A DNA stretch of 64,000 bases from Chromohalobacter marismortui (GTDB lineage: Bacteria; Pseudomonadota; Gammaproteobacteria; Pseudomonadales; Halomonadaceae), in the NCBI RefSeq assembly GCF_004364315.1, contig NZ_SOBR01000004.1:372001-436000 (forward strand). Reading direction: 5' to 3'. Each line of letters begins with the position of its first letter. Within the stretch, counting starts at the first letter, position 1. Both the position numbers and the translations under genes were made by a program. Under the pieces are notes generated by a model, which saw only the letters and a list, made by a program, of their open reading frames with translations, was not told where the DNA came from and did no database searches. Of the stretch, positions 29,860 through 38,571 are shown in pieces.

Positions 29860-31149
29860 TCAGGCCTGTCCCAGTGTCGCCAGTACTCGTTCGGCGGCAT
29901 CCAGCGTCGTCTGAATATCGGCTGCCGTGTGGGCGCTCGACATGAACCCTGCCTCGAACGGCGAAGGTGCCAGGTACACGCCTTCCTCGAGCATGCCCAG
30001 GAAGAAACGCCGGAAGGTATCGGCATCACAGGCAGTGGCCTGGGCGAAGTTATCGACGCGTTGCTGGGCCGTGAAGAAGACGCCGAACATGCCCCCCGCG
30101 CGTTGGGTGATCAGATCCACACCGGCCGCCTCCGCGCGGGCTTCCAGACCATCGCACAGCGTCGCCACGCGTTCGCCGAGCGCATCGTGGAAGCCCGGTT
30201 CGCGAAGCTTCTCGAGCAGCGCGATCCCCGCCGCCATGGCCAGCGGATTGCCGGCCAACGTGCCCGCCTGATAGATCGGCCCCAGCGGCGAGACCTGTTC
30301 CATGAGCTCGCGGGCACCGCCGAAAGCACCCACCGGCATGCCGCCGCCAACGATCTTGCCCAGGCAGGTCAAGTCCGGCGTCACGCCGAAGTGCGCCTGG
30401 GCGCCGCCCAGTGCCACGCGAAAGCCGGTCATCACCTCATCGAAGATCAGCACGCTGCCATGCGCATCGCACACCTCGCGCAGGCCCTTGAGGAAATCGG
30501 GCTGCGGCGGAATGCAATTCATGTTGCCTGCCACCGGTTCGACGATGATGCCGGCGATCTCGTCCCCTAGCTCGGCGAAACACGCACGTACCGCGTCCAG
30601 ATCGTTGTAGGGCAGCGTCACGGTATGTTCGGCCAGGGACGCCGGCACGCCAGGCGAGCTGGGTTCGCCATGCGTCAGCGCACCGGAGCCGGCCTTGACC
30701 AGCAGCGAGTCGGAATGCCCGTGGTAATTGCCCTCGAACTTGACGATCTTGTCGCGCCCGGTATACCCGCGCGCCAGGCGGATCGCCGACATGGTGGCCT
30801 CGGTGCCCGAGTTGACCATGCGCACCATGTCGATGGACGGCATGATCTCGCAGATCAATTCCGCCATGCGTGTTTCGATGGCAGTCGGCGTGCCGAAGGA
30901 CAACCCGTCGTCGAGACGATCGCGCACAGCCCCCAGCACATCAGGATCCGCGTGACCCGTGATCAAGGGGCCCCAGGAACCGACATAATCGATGTAGCGC
31001 TGTCCTTCGACATCGTAGAGGTAGGCGCCCTGGGCGCGCTCCACGAACACCGGTGCACGCTCCATGCCCTTGAAGGCACGCACGGGAGAATTCACACCGC
31101 CGGGGATGTGACGGCAGGCCTGCTCGAAGAGTTGTGCGGACGTGGTCAT
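29860..31149 (-). CDS. hemL: Glutamate-1-semialdehyde 2,1-aminomutase
   Basis: 429 residues. Lys265 in [17 protein letters not shown] is the PLP-binding lysine; [21 protein letters not shown] and [12 protein letters not shown] are standard class III aminotransferase segments. The enzyme makes 5-aminolevulinate from glutamate-1-semialdehyde, the substrate of HemB (gene at 54.7 kb). It lies downstream of thiE on the same strand with a 104-base gap that contains two perfect DnaA boxes. Confidence 0.97.
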   Translation of the reverse strand: MTTSAQLFEQACRHIPGGVNSPVRAFKGMERAPVFVERAQGAYLYDVEGQRYIDYVGSWGPLITGHADPDVLGAVRDRLDDGLSFGTPTAIETRMAELICEIMPSIDMVRMVNSGTEATMSAIRLARGYTGRDKIVKFEGNYHGHSDSLLVKAGSGALTHGEPSSPGVPASLAEHTVTLPYNDLDAVRACFAELGDEIAGIIVEPVAGNMNCIPPQPDFLKGLREVCDAHGSVLIFDEVMTGFRVALGGAQAHFGVTPDLTCLGKIVGGGMPVGAFGGARELMEQVSPLGPIYQAGTLAGNPLAMAAGIALLEKLREPGFHDALGERVATLCDGLEARAEAAGVDLITQRAGGMFGVFFTAQQRVDNFAQATACDADTFRRFFLGMLEEGVYLAPSPFEAGFMSSAHTAADIQTTLDAAERVLATLGQA

Positions 31150-31198
31150 GACTTCCTCTGGCTGTGTGTGGCTAAACTAACGTGTCACTAAAAGACAG

Positions 31199-31252
31199 TG
31201 TGGATAACTCTCTGGACAGGTCGAACAACTCGTCGCTCGGCCCTGTGGATAA
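31199..31252. promoter_or_regulatory. Direct pair of perfect DnaA boxes upstream of hemL
   Basis: TGTGGATAA at 31199-31207 and again at 31244-31252, same orientation, start-to-start 45 bases, between the end of thiE and the start of hemL (50 and 95 bases upstream of its start). A regulatory or DnaA-titration role is inference. Confidence 0.6.
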
Positions 31253-31253
31253 T

Positions 31254-31910
31254 TCATTTGCGTGCCGCGTCGCCGAGACTCGCCTGCAAGCCTCTGACGG
31301 CAACAGCGGGATCGTCGGCGCCGAAGACGGCATGTACCGTGGCCAGCAACTCCGCACCGGCCTCCCGGGCCAGACGCATAGTGTGGACGTCGAGCCCCCC
31401 GATCGCCACACGCGGTAGGCCAAAACGTGCCGCATCGCCGAGCAGCGTCAAGGGCGCCGGTGGTGCCTCCGGCTTGGTGTGCGAGGCGAAGAAGCGGCCA
31501 AAGGCCAGGTAGCTGGCCCCGTCAGCCGTCGCACGTTCGGCCAGATCGAGACGCGCATGACAGGTCGCGCCGATGATCGCCGAGGGCCCCAGGGCCTCGC
31601 GCGCGGTATCCAGCGCGCCATCCTGCTGCCCCAGGTGCACCCCGATAGTAGTGCCGAAACGCACCTTCAAGCGCATCGCCAGGGCAATATCATCGTTGAT
31701 GATCAACGGCACGCCAGCATCGTGGCAATACCCAGCCAAGACAGCGGCCTGGCGCCAGCGCTTGACGGCATCCGCCGACTTGTCGCGATACTGCAGCAGC
31801 GCCGGGCCGGCGCTCAAGGCGCGCTCGCACGCCGCGAACAAGCGCTCATCGTCCGGCAGCAGCGTCGCATCGGTAATGGCGTAAATCCCGCGTGTCCAAT
31901 CCGCCGTCAT
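31254..31910 (-). CDS. thiE: Thiamine-phosphate synthase
   Basis: 218 residues from the ATG at 31910, which overlaps the thiD stop by four bases; the longer frame upstream is inside thiD. LLQYRDKSADAVKRW, PLIINDDIALAM and GVHLGQQDG are the conserved phosphate and metal-binding loops of this TIM barrel. It joins HMP pyrophosphate and the thiazole phosphate to give thiamine monophosphate; ThiD next door supplies HMP pyrophosphate. Confidence 0.94.
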   Translation of the reverse strand: MTADWTRGIYAITDATLLPDDERLFAACERALSAGPALLQYRDKSADAVKRWRQAAVLAGYCHDAGVPLIINDDIALAMRLKVRFGTTIGVHLGQQDGALDTAREALGPSAIIGATCHARLDLAERATADGASYLAFGRFFASHTKPEAPPAPLTLLGDAARFGLPRVAIGGLDVHTMRLAREAGAELLATVHAVFGADDPAVAVRGLQASLGDAARK

Positions 31911-32731
31911 CTCGCCTCGCTCTCGAAGGGCGGCAATCGCCACAGGCGATCGGGCAATGCCTGACCACCCCCGGGTCGCTGTGCATGCACCAGACTGTCC
32001 CACGCCACGCGCTGAGCTTGACTACAGGCTTCGATCAAGGATTCGCCGCATGCCAGGCGCGCGGCAAGCGACGCCGCCAGGGTGCATCCCGAGCCATGAT
32101 AATCGCCCGCCAGGCGTGGCCAGCGCCACTGACGGCTATTGTCGGGTGTATGCAGGGTGTGGACAACCTCATCGCGCACGGGCGTCTCTTCTTCCCAGGC
32201 ATCGGCACCGGTGACCAGAATCGCCTGTGCGCCCAGCGACATCAGCGCCACCACTCGATCCACCTCGCTGCCGGAAAGCGCGCTCAAACGCGCCAGCTCC
32301 TGGCGATTGGGCGTCAAGATATCCACTAACGGGAGCAGACGTTCACGGAACATCGCCACATTGTCGTCGGGCACCAATGCACTGCCGCCACCGGCGCGCA
32401 TCACCGGGTCGACGATCAGTGGCAGATGGGGATGCGCGCGCACCACGGCGATGACCGCCTCGAGGGACGCGCGGTCGGCGATCAACCCCACCTTGATGGC
32501 ACTGATCTCGATATCCGCGAACAAGGCCGCGCAGGCACTTTCGATGCTCTCGCGCGAACACGGCATGACACGCTGTACGTCACGCGTGGTCTGCACCGTC
32601 AGCGCAGTGGGCACGGTCAATGGCCACCCGCCGCAGGCGCGAATGGCTTCGGCATCGGCGGTCAGCCCCGCGCCGCTGGTGGGATCATGTCCAGCCAATA
32701 CCAGTACCGTCGGTAATCTTGGTGTCGCCAT
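31907..32731 (-). CDS. thiD: Hydroxymethylpyrimidine/phosphomethylpyrimidine kinase
   Basis: 274 residues from the ATG at 32731, whose A is shared with the hemJ stop codon. VLAGHDPTSGAGLTADAEAI is the typical ThiD N-terminus; VDPVMRAGGGSALV and the anion-hole segment DYHGSGCTLAASLAARLA are ribokinase-family signatures. It phosphorylates HMP twice to make HMP pyrophosphate for ThiE. The order hemJ-thiD-thiE with touching ends shows one transcript. Confidence 0.94.
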   Translation of the reverse strand: MATPRLPTVLVLAGHDPTSGAGLTADAEAIRACGGWPLTVPTALTVQTTRDVQRVMPCSRESIESACAALFADIEISAIKVGLIADRASLEAVIAVVRAHPHLPLIVDPVMRAGGGSALVPDDNVAMFRERLLPLVDILTPNRQELARLSALSGSEVDRVVALMSLGAQAILVTGADAWEEETPVRDEVVHTLHTPDNSRQWRWPRLAGDYHGSGCTLAASLAARLACGESLIEACSQAQRVAWDSLVHAQRPGGGQALPDRLWRLPPFESEAR

Positions 32732-33162
32732 CAAAACGGCTGAAACATGACGAGCAGGATGATGGCAAACAGCAGCAGGATAGGAATACCATTGAAGATA
32801 CGCAGGAATTTCAGACTCTTCTGGCAACGTCCCGCCGCGAACTGCTTGAGATAGGCCAGACAGACATGGTGGTAGCCGATCAACAATGCGACCAGCAGCA
32901 GCTTGACATGAAACGAGCCATTACTCATGACGCTCGGCACCAGATAGATCAGCAGCCCTCCAAAAACGATCACCGCGAGCATCGCCGGCAACATGATGCC
33001 CTTGTAGAGGCGCCGTTCCATGAGTTGAAAGTAACTCATCGCCTGTTGATCGCCATGATCGCGCGCCTGGGCATGATAGACGAACACTCGCGGAAGAAAG
33101 AAAAGTGCCGCGAACCAGGTCATGACGGCAACCAGATGCAACGATAAGATCAAATGATACAT
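32731..33162 (-). CDS. hemJ: Protoporphyrinogen IX oxidase HemJ (UPF0093/CopD-like membrane protein)
   Basis: 143 residues with four hydrophobic helices. The family pattern is plain: LSLHLVAVMTWFAALFFLPRVFVYHAQ with a conserved His and the LPR..VYH motif, then MERRLYKGIMLPAMLAV. HemJ oxidises protoporphyrinogen IX to protoporphyrin IX in the inner membrane of bacteria that lack HemG and HemY. It is coupled to thiD. Together with hemL in the same unit this ties haem and thiamine genes into one leftward cluster. Confidence 0.88.
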   Translation of the reverse strand: MYHLILSLHLVAVMTWFAALFFLPRVFVYHAQARDHGDQQAMSYFQLMERRLYKGIMLPAMLAVIVFGGLLIYLVPSVMSNGSFHVKLLLVALLIGYHHVCLAYLKQFAAGRCQKSLKFLRIFNGIPILLLFAIILLVMFQPF

Positions 33163-33222
33163 GGCGAGTCCTTAATGCTAGTCCTGCGTTCTTTCAGAAA
33201 ATGCCCCGGCGCCGTACCGGCG

Positions 33223-34980
33223 TCATTTGTTACGGTAGTAGTTTTCGATGGCGTCGCGGGTGATGATACCTGAAATCTTGCGGATCAGCGGCGCCGTGGT
33301 GTGTTCGACGTAGAGCGCATCGACACCGTACTTGTTGAGTTGTTCGAAGGCCTCCGAGAGTGTTGCCTGCAAGGCAATGGGCGCCAGATCGACACGCTGT
33401 CCGGGGATTTCGAGCAGGTCGAAACGGGCTTCGTCTTGCCATTTTTCATCGAGCATGAGCCGTGCCAGTCCGGCCGCCTTGAGTCCCACCGGGGGGTTGT
33501 CGTTTTCGCGTGACACCACCAGCCAGGTCGGTTTGCCGGCCAGTAGCTCCTGGGCCTGGGCCCGCGACAGCACACGCGGTGCTCGCGCCACGCTGCGTTC
33601 CATGACGGCGGGCACCGCGACCCTCGATAATGCTTGCAGCAAAGGGCGCTGCAGGGGATGCAGGCCTTGGTCATCGAGCGTGGCGATGAAAAACCCCGAG
33701 CAGTGATAGCCCTGACGCGCCACCAATACCGCGACGACCACCGCCAGCATGCCCGGCAACAAGATGGTCGAATTATGTGTCAACTCCAGAAGTGCCATCA
33801 GCGCCGCCAGCGGTGCCTGAAGCACGGCCCCCATCATGGCGGCCATCCCCAATAGCGAAAACATCACCGGCGACGAGCCCAGTGCGGGTAGCAACGCGGC
33901 CCACAACAAGCCGCACAGCGACCCCAGGGCCGCTCCCGCCACCAGAATCGGCCCGATGATGCTGACCGGCACCCCGAAGGCGATGGTCAGGGCCGTCAGT
34001 GCCAACTTGCCGAGTGCCAAGGCGATCAATACATCCAACGCCGGTTGACCGACGAGCATGTTTTCCAGCGAGTCGTACCCCATGCCCTGAACCTGAGGAT
34101 ACCACCAGGCCAATGCCGCCACCGCGACGCCCACCGCCAGGAACCGCCCCCACACGGGCAGACGCGTCTGCCATGTCGTGGGCTTGGCCAGGCGTACGAA
34201 ACCGCCAGCCACCAATCCGATCAATATCGCCGTGACCACGATCCAAGGCAGATCGAACAACGAGACCAAGTGCACGCTGGGGACGGAGAAGGCGGGTTGG
34301 GAGCCATAAGCCAGTTGCGAGACCACGGCACCGGTGGTCGACGCCAGGATGACCGGCATGAAGCCAGTGATGGTATACTCCATCATCACCACTTCCATGG
34401 CGAAGATGACACCGGCGATGGGCGTATTGAACGACGCAGCGATGCCCGCCGCAGTGCCACATCCCACCAGCACGCGCAGGCTGTTGTGCGGCAATCGCAT
34501 GGCTTGACCAATCCAGCTCGACGCCGCCGCGCCCAGGTGAATGGCGGGTCCCTCGCGCCCCGCCGAGAGTCCCCCCAGCAACGCCACCAGCCCCACCCAC
34601 CACTGGGTGATCCAGTTGCGTAGCGGCATCTTGCCTTGATGGTAGGTCAACCGTTCGATGACATGCCCGATACCGATCTTGCCGGCACTCTTCGGCATGC
34701 GCCACAGCCACACCCCGATCAGTGCCACGGCGATCAAGGGCAATACCACACGCAGCGGTACCGCGAGACGTTCGAAAGCCTCGGGATCGCCATCCGGCAT
34801 GAAGGTCAGTGCTCCAAGTTCCAACACGCCACGAAACACCACCATCAAACCGCCGGTCAGGAGCCCCGAGAGGACACCCAGCAAACATAATTGCGGCAAG
34901 GCATCGACATTCGCCAAACGGCGACGAAAAACTTCCATGCTAGGCCGCTTGAGCGGTGGTCGAAACCGACGCAAAGGCAC
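33223..34980 (-). CDS. CLC-family chloride channel/antiporter with C-terminal CBS region
   Basis: 585 residues from a GTG at 34980 with a GGGAG/AGGG site upstream; the ATG at 34938 (MEVFRRRLANVDAL) is an alternative. About ten membrane segments cover residues 30-430. GREGPAIHLGAA (141-145 for GREGP) holds the gating glutamate. At the place of the canonical GSGIP filter the sequence is KIGIGHVIE (101-109), so Ser and Pro are replaced, as in a known subgroup of bacterial CLC proteins. The last 130 residues look like a CBS pair. Selectivity and whether it exchanges protons cannot be judged here. Confidence 0.85.
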   Translation of the reverse strand: MPLRRFRPPLKRPSMEVFRRRLANVDALPQLCLLGVLSGLLTGGLMVVFRGVLELGALTFMPDGDPEAFERLAVPLRVVLPLIAVALIGVWLWRMPKSAGKIGIGHVIERLTYHQGKMPLRNWITQWWVGLVALLGGLSAGREGPAIHLGAAASSWIGQAMRLPHNSLRVLVGCGTAAGIAASFNTPIAGVIFAMEVVMMEYTITGFMPVILASTTGAVVSQLAYGSQPAFSVPSVHLVSLFDLPWIVVTAILIGLVAGGFVRLAKPTTWQTRLPVWGRFLAVGVAVAALAWWYPQVQGMGYDSLENMLVGQPALDVLIALALGKLALTALTIAFGVPVSIIGPILVAGAALGSLCGLLWAALLPALGSSPVMFSLLGMAAMMGAVLQAPLAALMALLELTHNSTILLPGMLAVVVAVLVARQGYHCSGFFIATLDDQGLHPLQRPLLQALSRVAVPAVMERSVARAPRVLSRAQAQELLAGKPTWLVVSRENDNPPVGLKAAGLARLMLDEKWQDEARFDLLEIPGQRVDLAPIALQATLSEAFEQLNKYGVDALYVEHTTAPLIRKISGIITRDAIENYYRNK

Positions 34981-35132
34981 ACCCTATCTCCCATGAACGG
35001 ATGGTCTCCACCGGAGACATGACAGGCGCTATGGGGTCACGCCCCGGCGTCGCCACGACAAACGAACGCAGCGCATGCTTTATCATACACCTTAGTGAAG
35101 GGCGGTAGGCAGCGCCCAAGATCAATACAAAG

Positions 35133-35162
35133 TTGACCGTTTTGCTTGGTTTTAACGATAAT
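35133..35162 (+). promoter_or_regulatory. Candidate erpA promoter
   Basis: TTGACC, 18-base spacer, GATAAT, 42 bases upstream of erpA; the start codon follows an AAGGAGG ribosome site. Confidence 0.55.
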
Positions 35163-35203
35163 AGGAAGCTATATGCCATACGATGGATTAAGGAGGGCCA
35201 CCC

Positions 35204-35557
35204 ATGAGCGGGGCTGAATCGTTCGTCCCGGCGCCCATGTTCTTGACCGATGCCGCCGCCCAGCGTCTGGGCGTCCTGGTCGAAGAAGAGGGCAATCCGG
35301 GGCTCAAATTGCGTGTCTACGTCACCGGCGGAGGCTGCTCTGGCTTCCAGTACGGCTTCGATTTCGCCGACACTGTCGGCGACGAGGATACCGTCATCGA
35401 ACATGGCGGAGCATCGATGATCATCGATGCTCTCTCGTACCAGTATCTGGTCGGCTCTACGGTGGATTTCGAGGAAGGCCTTGCCGGCGCACGCTTCATC
35501 ATCAAGAACCCCAACGCCACATCCACCTGTGGCTGCGGCGCCTCGTTCGCCGTTTGA
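35204..35557 (+). CDS. erpA: Iron-sulfur cluster insertion protein ErpA
   Basis: 117 residues, an A-type carrier. The three cluster-binding cysteines are Cys45 ([11 protein letters not shown]) and Cys109 and Cys111 (STCGCGASF near the end). It passes [4Fe-4S] clusters to client enzymes such as those of the isoprenoid pathway. A perfect AAGGAGG site stands ahead of the ATG. It is a single gene, divergent from the CLC channel gene. Confidence 0.95.
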   Translation: MSGAESFVPAPMFLTDAAAQRLGVLVEEEGNPGLKLRVYVTGGGCSGFQYGFDFADTVGDEDTVIEHGGASMIIDALSYQYLVGSTVDFEEGLAGARFIIKNPNATSTCGCGASFAV

Positions 35558-35698
35558 GCAATCCTGCAATGCCTCGGGCGTCCGCCAGGCGGATGCCCTA
35601 CCTACCCTTTTCTCGCGTCCCCCACCACCACTTGACGCCCCTCGCGGGACTCGTCAATGTAGAGCTGGTCCCATCAACAACACCAAACGGGGAACGCT

Positions 35699-36375
35699 AT
35701 GAACCCATCATTTCTAAAATCCGTCTCGCTGGCTTCTGCACTGACACTAGGTATTGGTGTCTCTGCCGTGACCCAGGCTGAAACCTTGAGCGCCGTCACC
35801 GACCCGAGTTTCGTACCGTTCGAGATGATGGACAAGGAAACCGGCAAGATGGTCGGCTTCGACATGGATATCCTGCGCGAAATCTCCGACCGCGCCGGCT
35901 TCGATATCAACCTGCGGACGATGGATTTCAACGGCATCATTCCAGCCGTGCAGACCGGCAATGCCGATCTGGCCATCGCGGGCATCACCATCACCGACGA
36001 ACGCGAGAAAGTCGTCGATTTCAGCGACCCCTACTACGACAGTGGCCTGCGCATCCTGGTCCCCGCCGGCAACGAGAACATCGATGAGCTCAGCGACCTC
36101 GAAGGCAAGCGCATCGGAACCAAGATCGGTTCGACCAGCTACAACTATCTGCAGAAAAACCTCGGCGACAGTGCCGAAATCAAGCCCTACCCCGGCAGCG
36201 CCGAAAGGCCGAGGTCGTCGGACCACTCTACGAGGGACAGCAATACGGCATCGCCTTTACTGATGGAAGTCCGTGGGTCGAGCCCGCCAACAAGGCACTC
36301 GCCTCAATGAAAGAAGATGGCACTTACGCCGAAATCTACAAAAAGTGGTTTGGCGAAATGCCCGACAGCCAATAA
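35699..36375 (+). pseudogene. Glutamine-type ABC transporter substrate-binding protein, broken by an internal deletion
   Basis: The first 169 codons encode a signal peptide and a good class 3 binding protein ([54 protein letters not shown]). At about 36205 the frame breaks after YPGSAE. The family sequence resumes in another frame as [18 protein letters not shown] and runs to [14 protein letters not shown] and a TAA at 36375. About 30 residues of the second lobe are missing and the lost length must be one more than a multiple of three. Reading on in the first frame gives 34 unrelated residues. The permease and ATPase genes behind it look intact. A sequencing or assembly fault is the alternative to a real deletion. 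Confidence 0.85.
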
Positions 36376-36395
36376 ACGTTCTTTGCCACATGTCG

Positions 36396-36422
36396 GGGCC
36401 GGGTCGCCACAGCACCCGGCCC
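36396..36422 (+). terminator. Attenuator-like hairpin after the binding-protein gene
   Basis: A perfect 9-bp stem (36396-36404 with 36414-36422) and a 9-base loop, 20 bases after the stop, without a T-run. Such hairpins between binding-protein and permease genes commonly set the excess of binding-protein mRNA. Confidence 0.5.
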
Positions 36423-36444
36423 TATTGCGTTCTTCACTTTGACA

Positions 36445-36473
36445 CGTGGCTCGCCGGACGCTGGCGAGCCACG
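36445..36473 (+). other. Strong hairpin just upstream of the permease gene
   Basis: A perfect 11-bp stem (36445-36455 with 36463-36473) and a 7-base loop ending three bases before the GGAG of the permease ribosome site; it could hinder or guard translation start. Confidence 0.5.
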
Positions 36474-36487
36474 CCGGAGATTCCGAC

Positions 36488-37159
36488 GTGGACGTCACTT
36501 TCCAGTTCGATTGGCAGGCAGCTATCGCCTCCATACCCTACTTGCTCGAAGGTATCCCCTGGACCCTACTGATTTCGTTCGGCGGTCTTGCTATCGGCTT
36601 TTTAATCGGTATTTTCTTTGGCCTGTTGCGCATTAGTCCGTTAAGACTTTTGAAGTGGCCGGCCGTCACCTATATCGAAATATTCCGTGGTACACCGGTC
36701 CTCGTCCAGGTGCTGTTCATATTCTACGGCTTGCCACAAATCCTCGGCGGCCCCATCGACGCCGTCACCGCAGGTATCGCGGCCATCGCCTTGAACGCGG
36801 GGGCTTATATCTCGGAAATCGTGCGTGGCGGGGTGCAATCCATCGACCGAGGACAACGCGAAGCGGGCCTGTCATTGGGCTTATCGAGAGTCGACACCTT
36901 CCGCTACATCATTTGGCCACAAGCCTTGCGCCGGATGATTCCTGCACTTGGCAATCAAGGTATCGTCAGTATCAAGGATACCTCGTTGTTCTCGGTGATC
37001 GGCGTGGGTGAATTGGTTCGCCAAGGACAAATCTATATCGCCACGACCTTCACCGCACTCGAGGTATATTTCATGGTGGCCATGCTCTATCTGGTAATCA
37101 CCTTAAGTCTTTCTTTAGCCCTGCGCATGGTCGAGCGCCGTGGTCTGGTCGGTCAATGA
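36488..37159 (+). CDS. Amino-acid (glutamine-type) ABC transporter permease
   Basis: 223 residues from a GTG at 36488, which has GGAG 8 bases upstream and gives the usual length; a GTG at 36446 lies inside a hairpin and lacks a ribosome site. Four to five membrane helices are visible. The EAA loop is EAGLSLGLSRVDTFRYIIWP, which docks on the ATPase. The HisM/GlnP type is clear; substrate is inferred from the binding protein and ATPase. The gene follows a broken binding-protein gene, so transport through it may depend on another binding protein. Confidence 0.9.
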   Translation: MDVTFQFDWQAAIASIPYLLEGIPWTLLISFGGLAIGFLIGIFFGLLRISPLRLLKWPAVTYIEIFRGTPVLVQVLFIFYGLPQILGGPIDAVTAGIAAIALNAGAYISEIVRGGVQSIDRGQREAGLSLGLSRVDTFRYIIWPQALRRMIPALGNQGIVSIKDTSLFSVIGVGELVRQGQIYIATTFTALEVYFMVAMLYLVITLSLSLALRMVERRGLVGQ

Positions 37160-37171
37160 GGAGCCAATGCC

Positions 37172-37957
37172 ATGAATGACAACCCCCAACATGAAACGTC
37201 CCCGGCAACGGCTCAGTCCATCGTCCATATGGAGAAGGTCAACAAATATTTCGGCAGCCTGCATGTCATGCAGGATATCGATCTTGAGATAACCGCCGGC
37301 GAGGTGGTCGTCATCGTCGGCGCCAGCGGCTCCGGCAAATCGACGCTCATTCGCTGTGTCAACGGCCTCGAGGAGTTTCAATCGGGACGCATCGTCGTCG
37401 ATGGCAACGAACTCACACCGCACGGCAAGGGCGGGAAATCGTTGCAGACCATTCGCACCGAAGTCGGCATGGTCTTCCAGCAATTCAATCTATTCCCTCA
37501 CTTGTCGGTGCATGCCAACGTGACCCTGGCCCCTGAAAAGGTACGCGGGCTTGATAGCGGCAAGGCACGCCAAATCGCCGATCGACTGCTCGAGCGTGTG
37601 GGAATCACCGATCAAGCCGACAAGTACCCCGGCCAACTCTCCGGCGGGCAGCAGCAGCGTGTGGCCCTGGCACGCGCATTGGCCATGGAACCGCGCCTGA
37701 TGCTCTTCGACGAACCCACCTCGGCACTCGATCCGGAAATGATCGGCGAAGTGCTCGACGCCATGCGCGAACTGGCCAATGAGGGCATGACGATGATGAT
37801 CGTGACCCACGAAATGGGCTTCGCTCGAGAGGTCGCCGATCGCGTCATCTTCGTGCATGGCGGTCGCATCGTCGAAGAAGGAACCCCACAGGACGTCTTC
37901 GACCACCCTCAACACGAACGTACCCAATCCTTCCTCTCCCGCGTACTCAAGCACTAA
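37172..37957 (+). CDS. Amino-acid ABC transporter ATP-binding protein (GlnQ-type)
   Basis: 261 residues. Walker [10 protein letters not shown] is at 50-58, the signature [17 protein letters not shown] and Walker [16 protein letters not shown] follow, and [22 protein letters not shown] is the switch region. The protein is the cytoplasmic motor for polar amino acid uptake and pairs with the permease 12 bases upstream. An N-terminal extension of about 18 residues is slightly longer than in E. coli GlnQ. Confidence 0.93.
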   Translation: MNDNPQHETSPATAQSIVHMEKVNKYFGSLHVMQDIDLEITAGEVVVIVGASGSGKSTLIRCVNGLEEFQSGRIVVDGNELTPHGKGGKSLQTIRTEVGMVFQQFNLFPHLSVHANVTLAPEKVRGLDSGKARQIADRLLERVGITDQADKYPGQLSGGQQQRVALARALAMEPRLMLFDEPTSALDPEMIGEVLDAMRELANEGMTMMIVTHEMGFAREVADRVIFVHGGRIVEEGTPQDVFDHPQHERTQSFLSRVLKH

Positions 37958-38571
37958 CGTTCTCGAGTAAGCGCATTGCCAAGCGTCAAGTAACGCTTCC
38001 CCCTGGTGATAAAGCAGCGATTTCCGAATCGCTGCCTCCCCCCTATCGTCTCCACAGGGCCATTTTTTGCCTGTGTATAACATGGATGCCACGACTCGCT
38101 TATTCTCGCCGCAAGCCCCGTCATGCGCGGGTTTAGAGGCAATGTTGCTGGATGTTGATCACTATGGGCGGGGCTCGGGTATGAGGCTGGGGATAAGTGG
38201 TGCACGATCCGCCCTGTGGAAAATCACCACTTCCATCCACAGGACGTCCCCCGTTCCCACGCAGGCTGTCGGCATTTTTTCCGAGCAAGGGCAAACACCA
38301 TAACCATCTGAAAAAAATGTATATTTTTAACTTATCCCCAGATTTTGCCGAGACCAGTAATAACAACAACAACAGAACTTCTTTTAAATTCTATATTGTT
38401 ATTAATAGAAAGCCCCGGGGAAGGACCACTCACTGGCAATCCATGTGTGGAAAACCCTGACGGTTACTCACAAGGGGTTTATACTGTCCGGCTATTTGCC
38501 GAGCTCGTTGCAATGCATTGAGCTCGCCGACATGCACGACCGCAGCGAGATGCTGCGATTCGAGGTGTAAC
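37958..38571. other. Long non-coding region with DnaA-like boxes and AT-rich tract upstream of mnmG
   Basis: 614 bases without a gene. One-mismatch DnaA-like sites lie at 38072-38080 (TGTGTATAA), 38188-38196 (TGGGGATAA), 38215-38223 and 38446-38454 (both TGTGGAAAA) and 38332-38340 (TTATCCCCA). Bases 38309-38332 and 38355-38410 are strongly AT-rich. In E. coli oriC stands just upstream of mnmG (gidA). Here this is only a candidate origin-like or DnaA-binding region; the main oriC is at the dnaA gene. Confidence 0.5.

Noticed and set aside
33773-34888. 371-codon frame on the minus strand in another frame of the CLC gene
   Set aside because: Gly-rich product without motifs; the CLC frame explains the sequence.
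36446-36487. Longer permease start at GTG 36446
   Set aside because: It sits in a strong hairpin without a ribosome site; GTG 36488 has GGAG at good spacing and gives family length.
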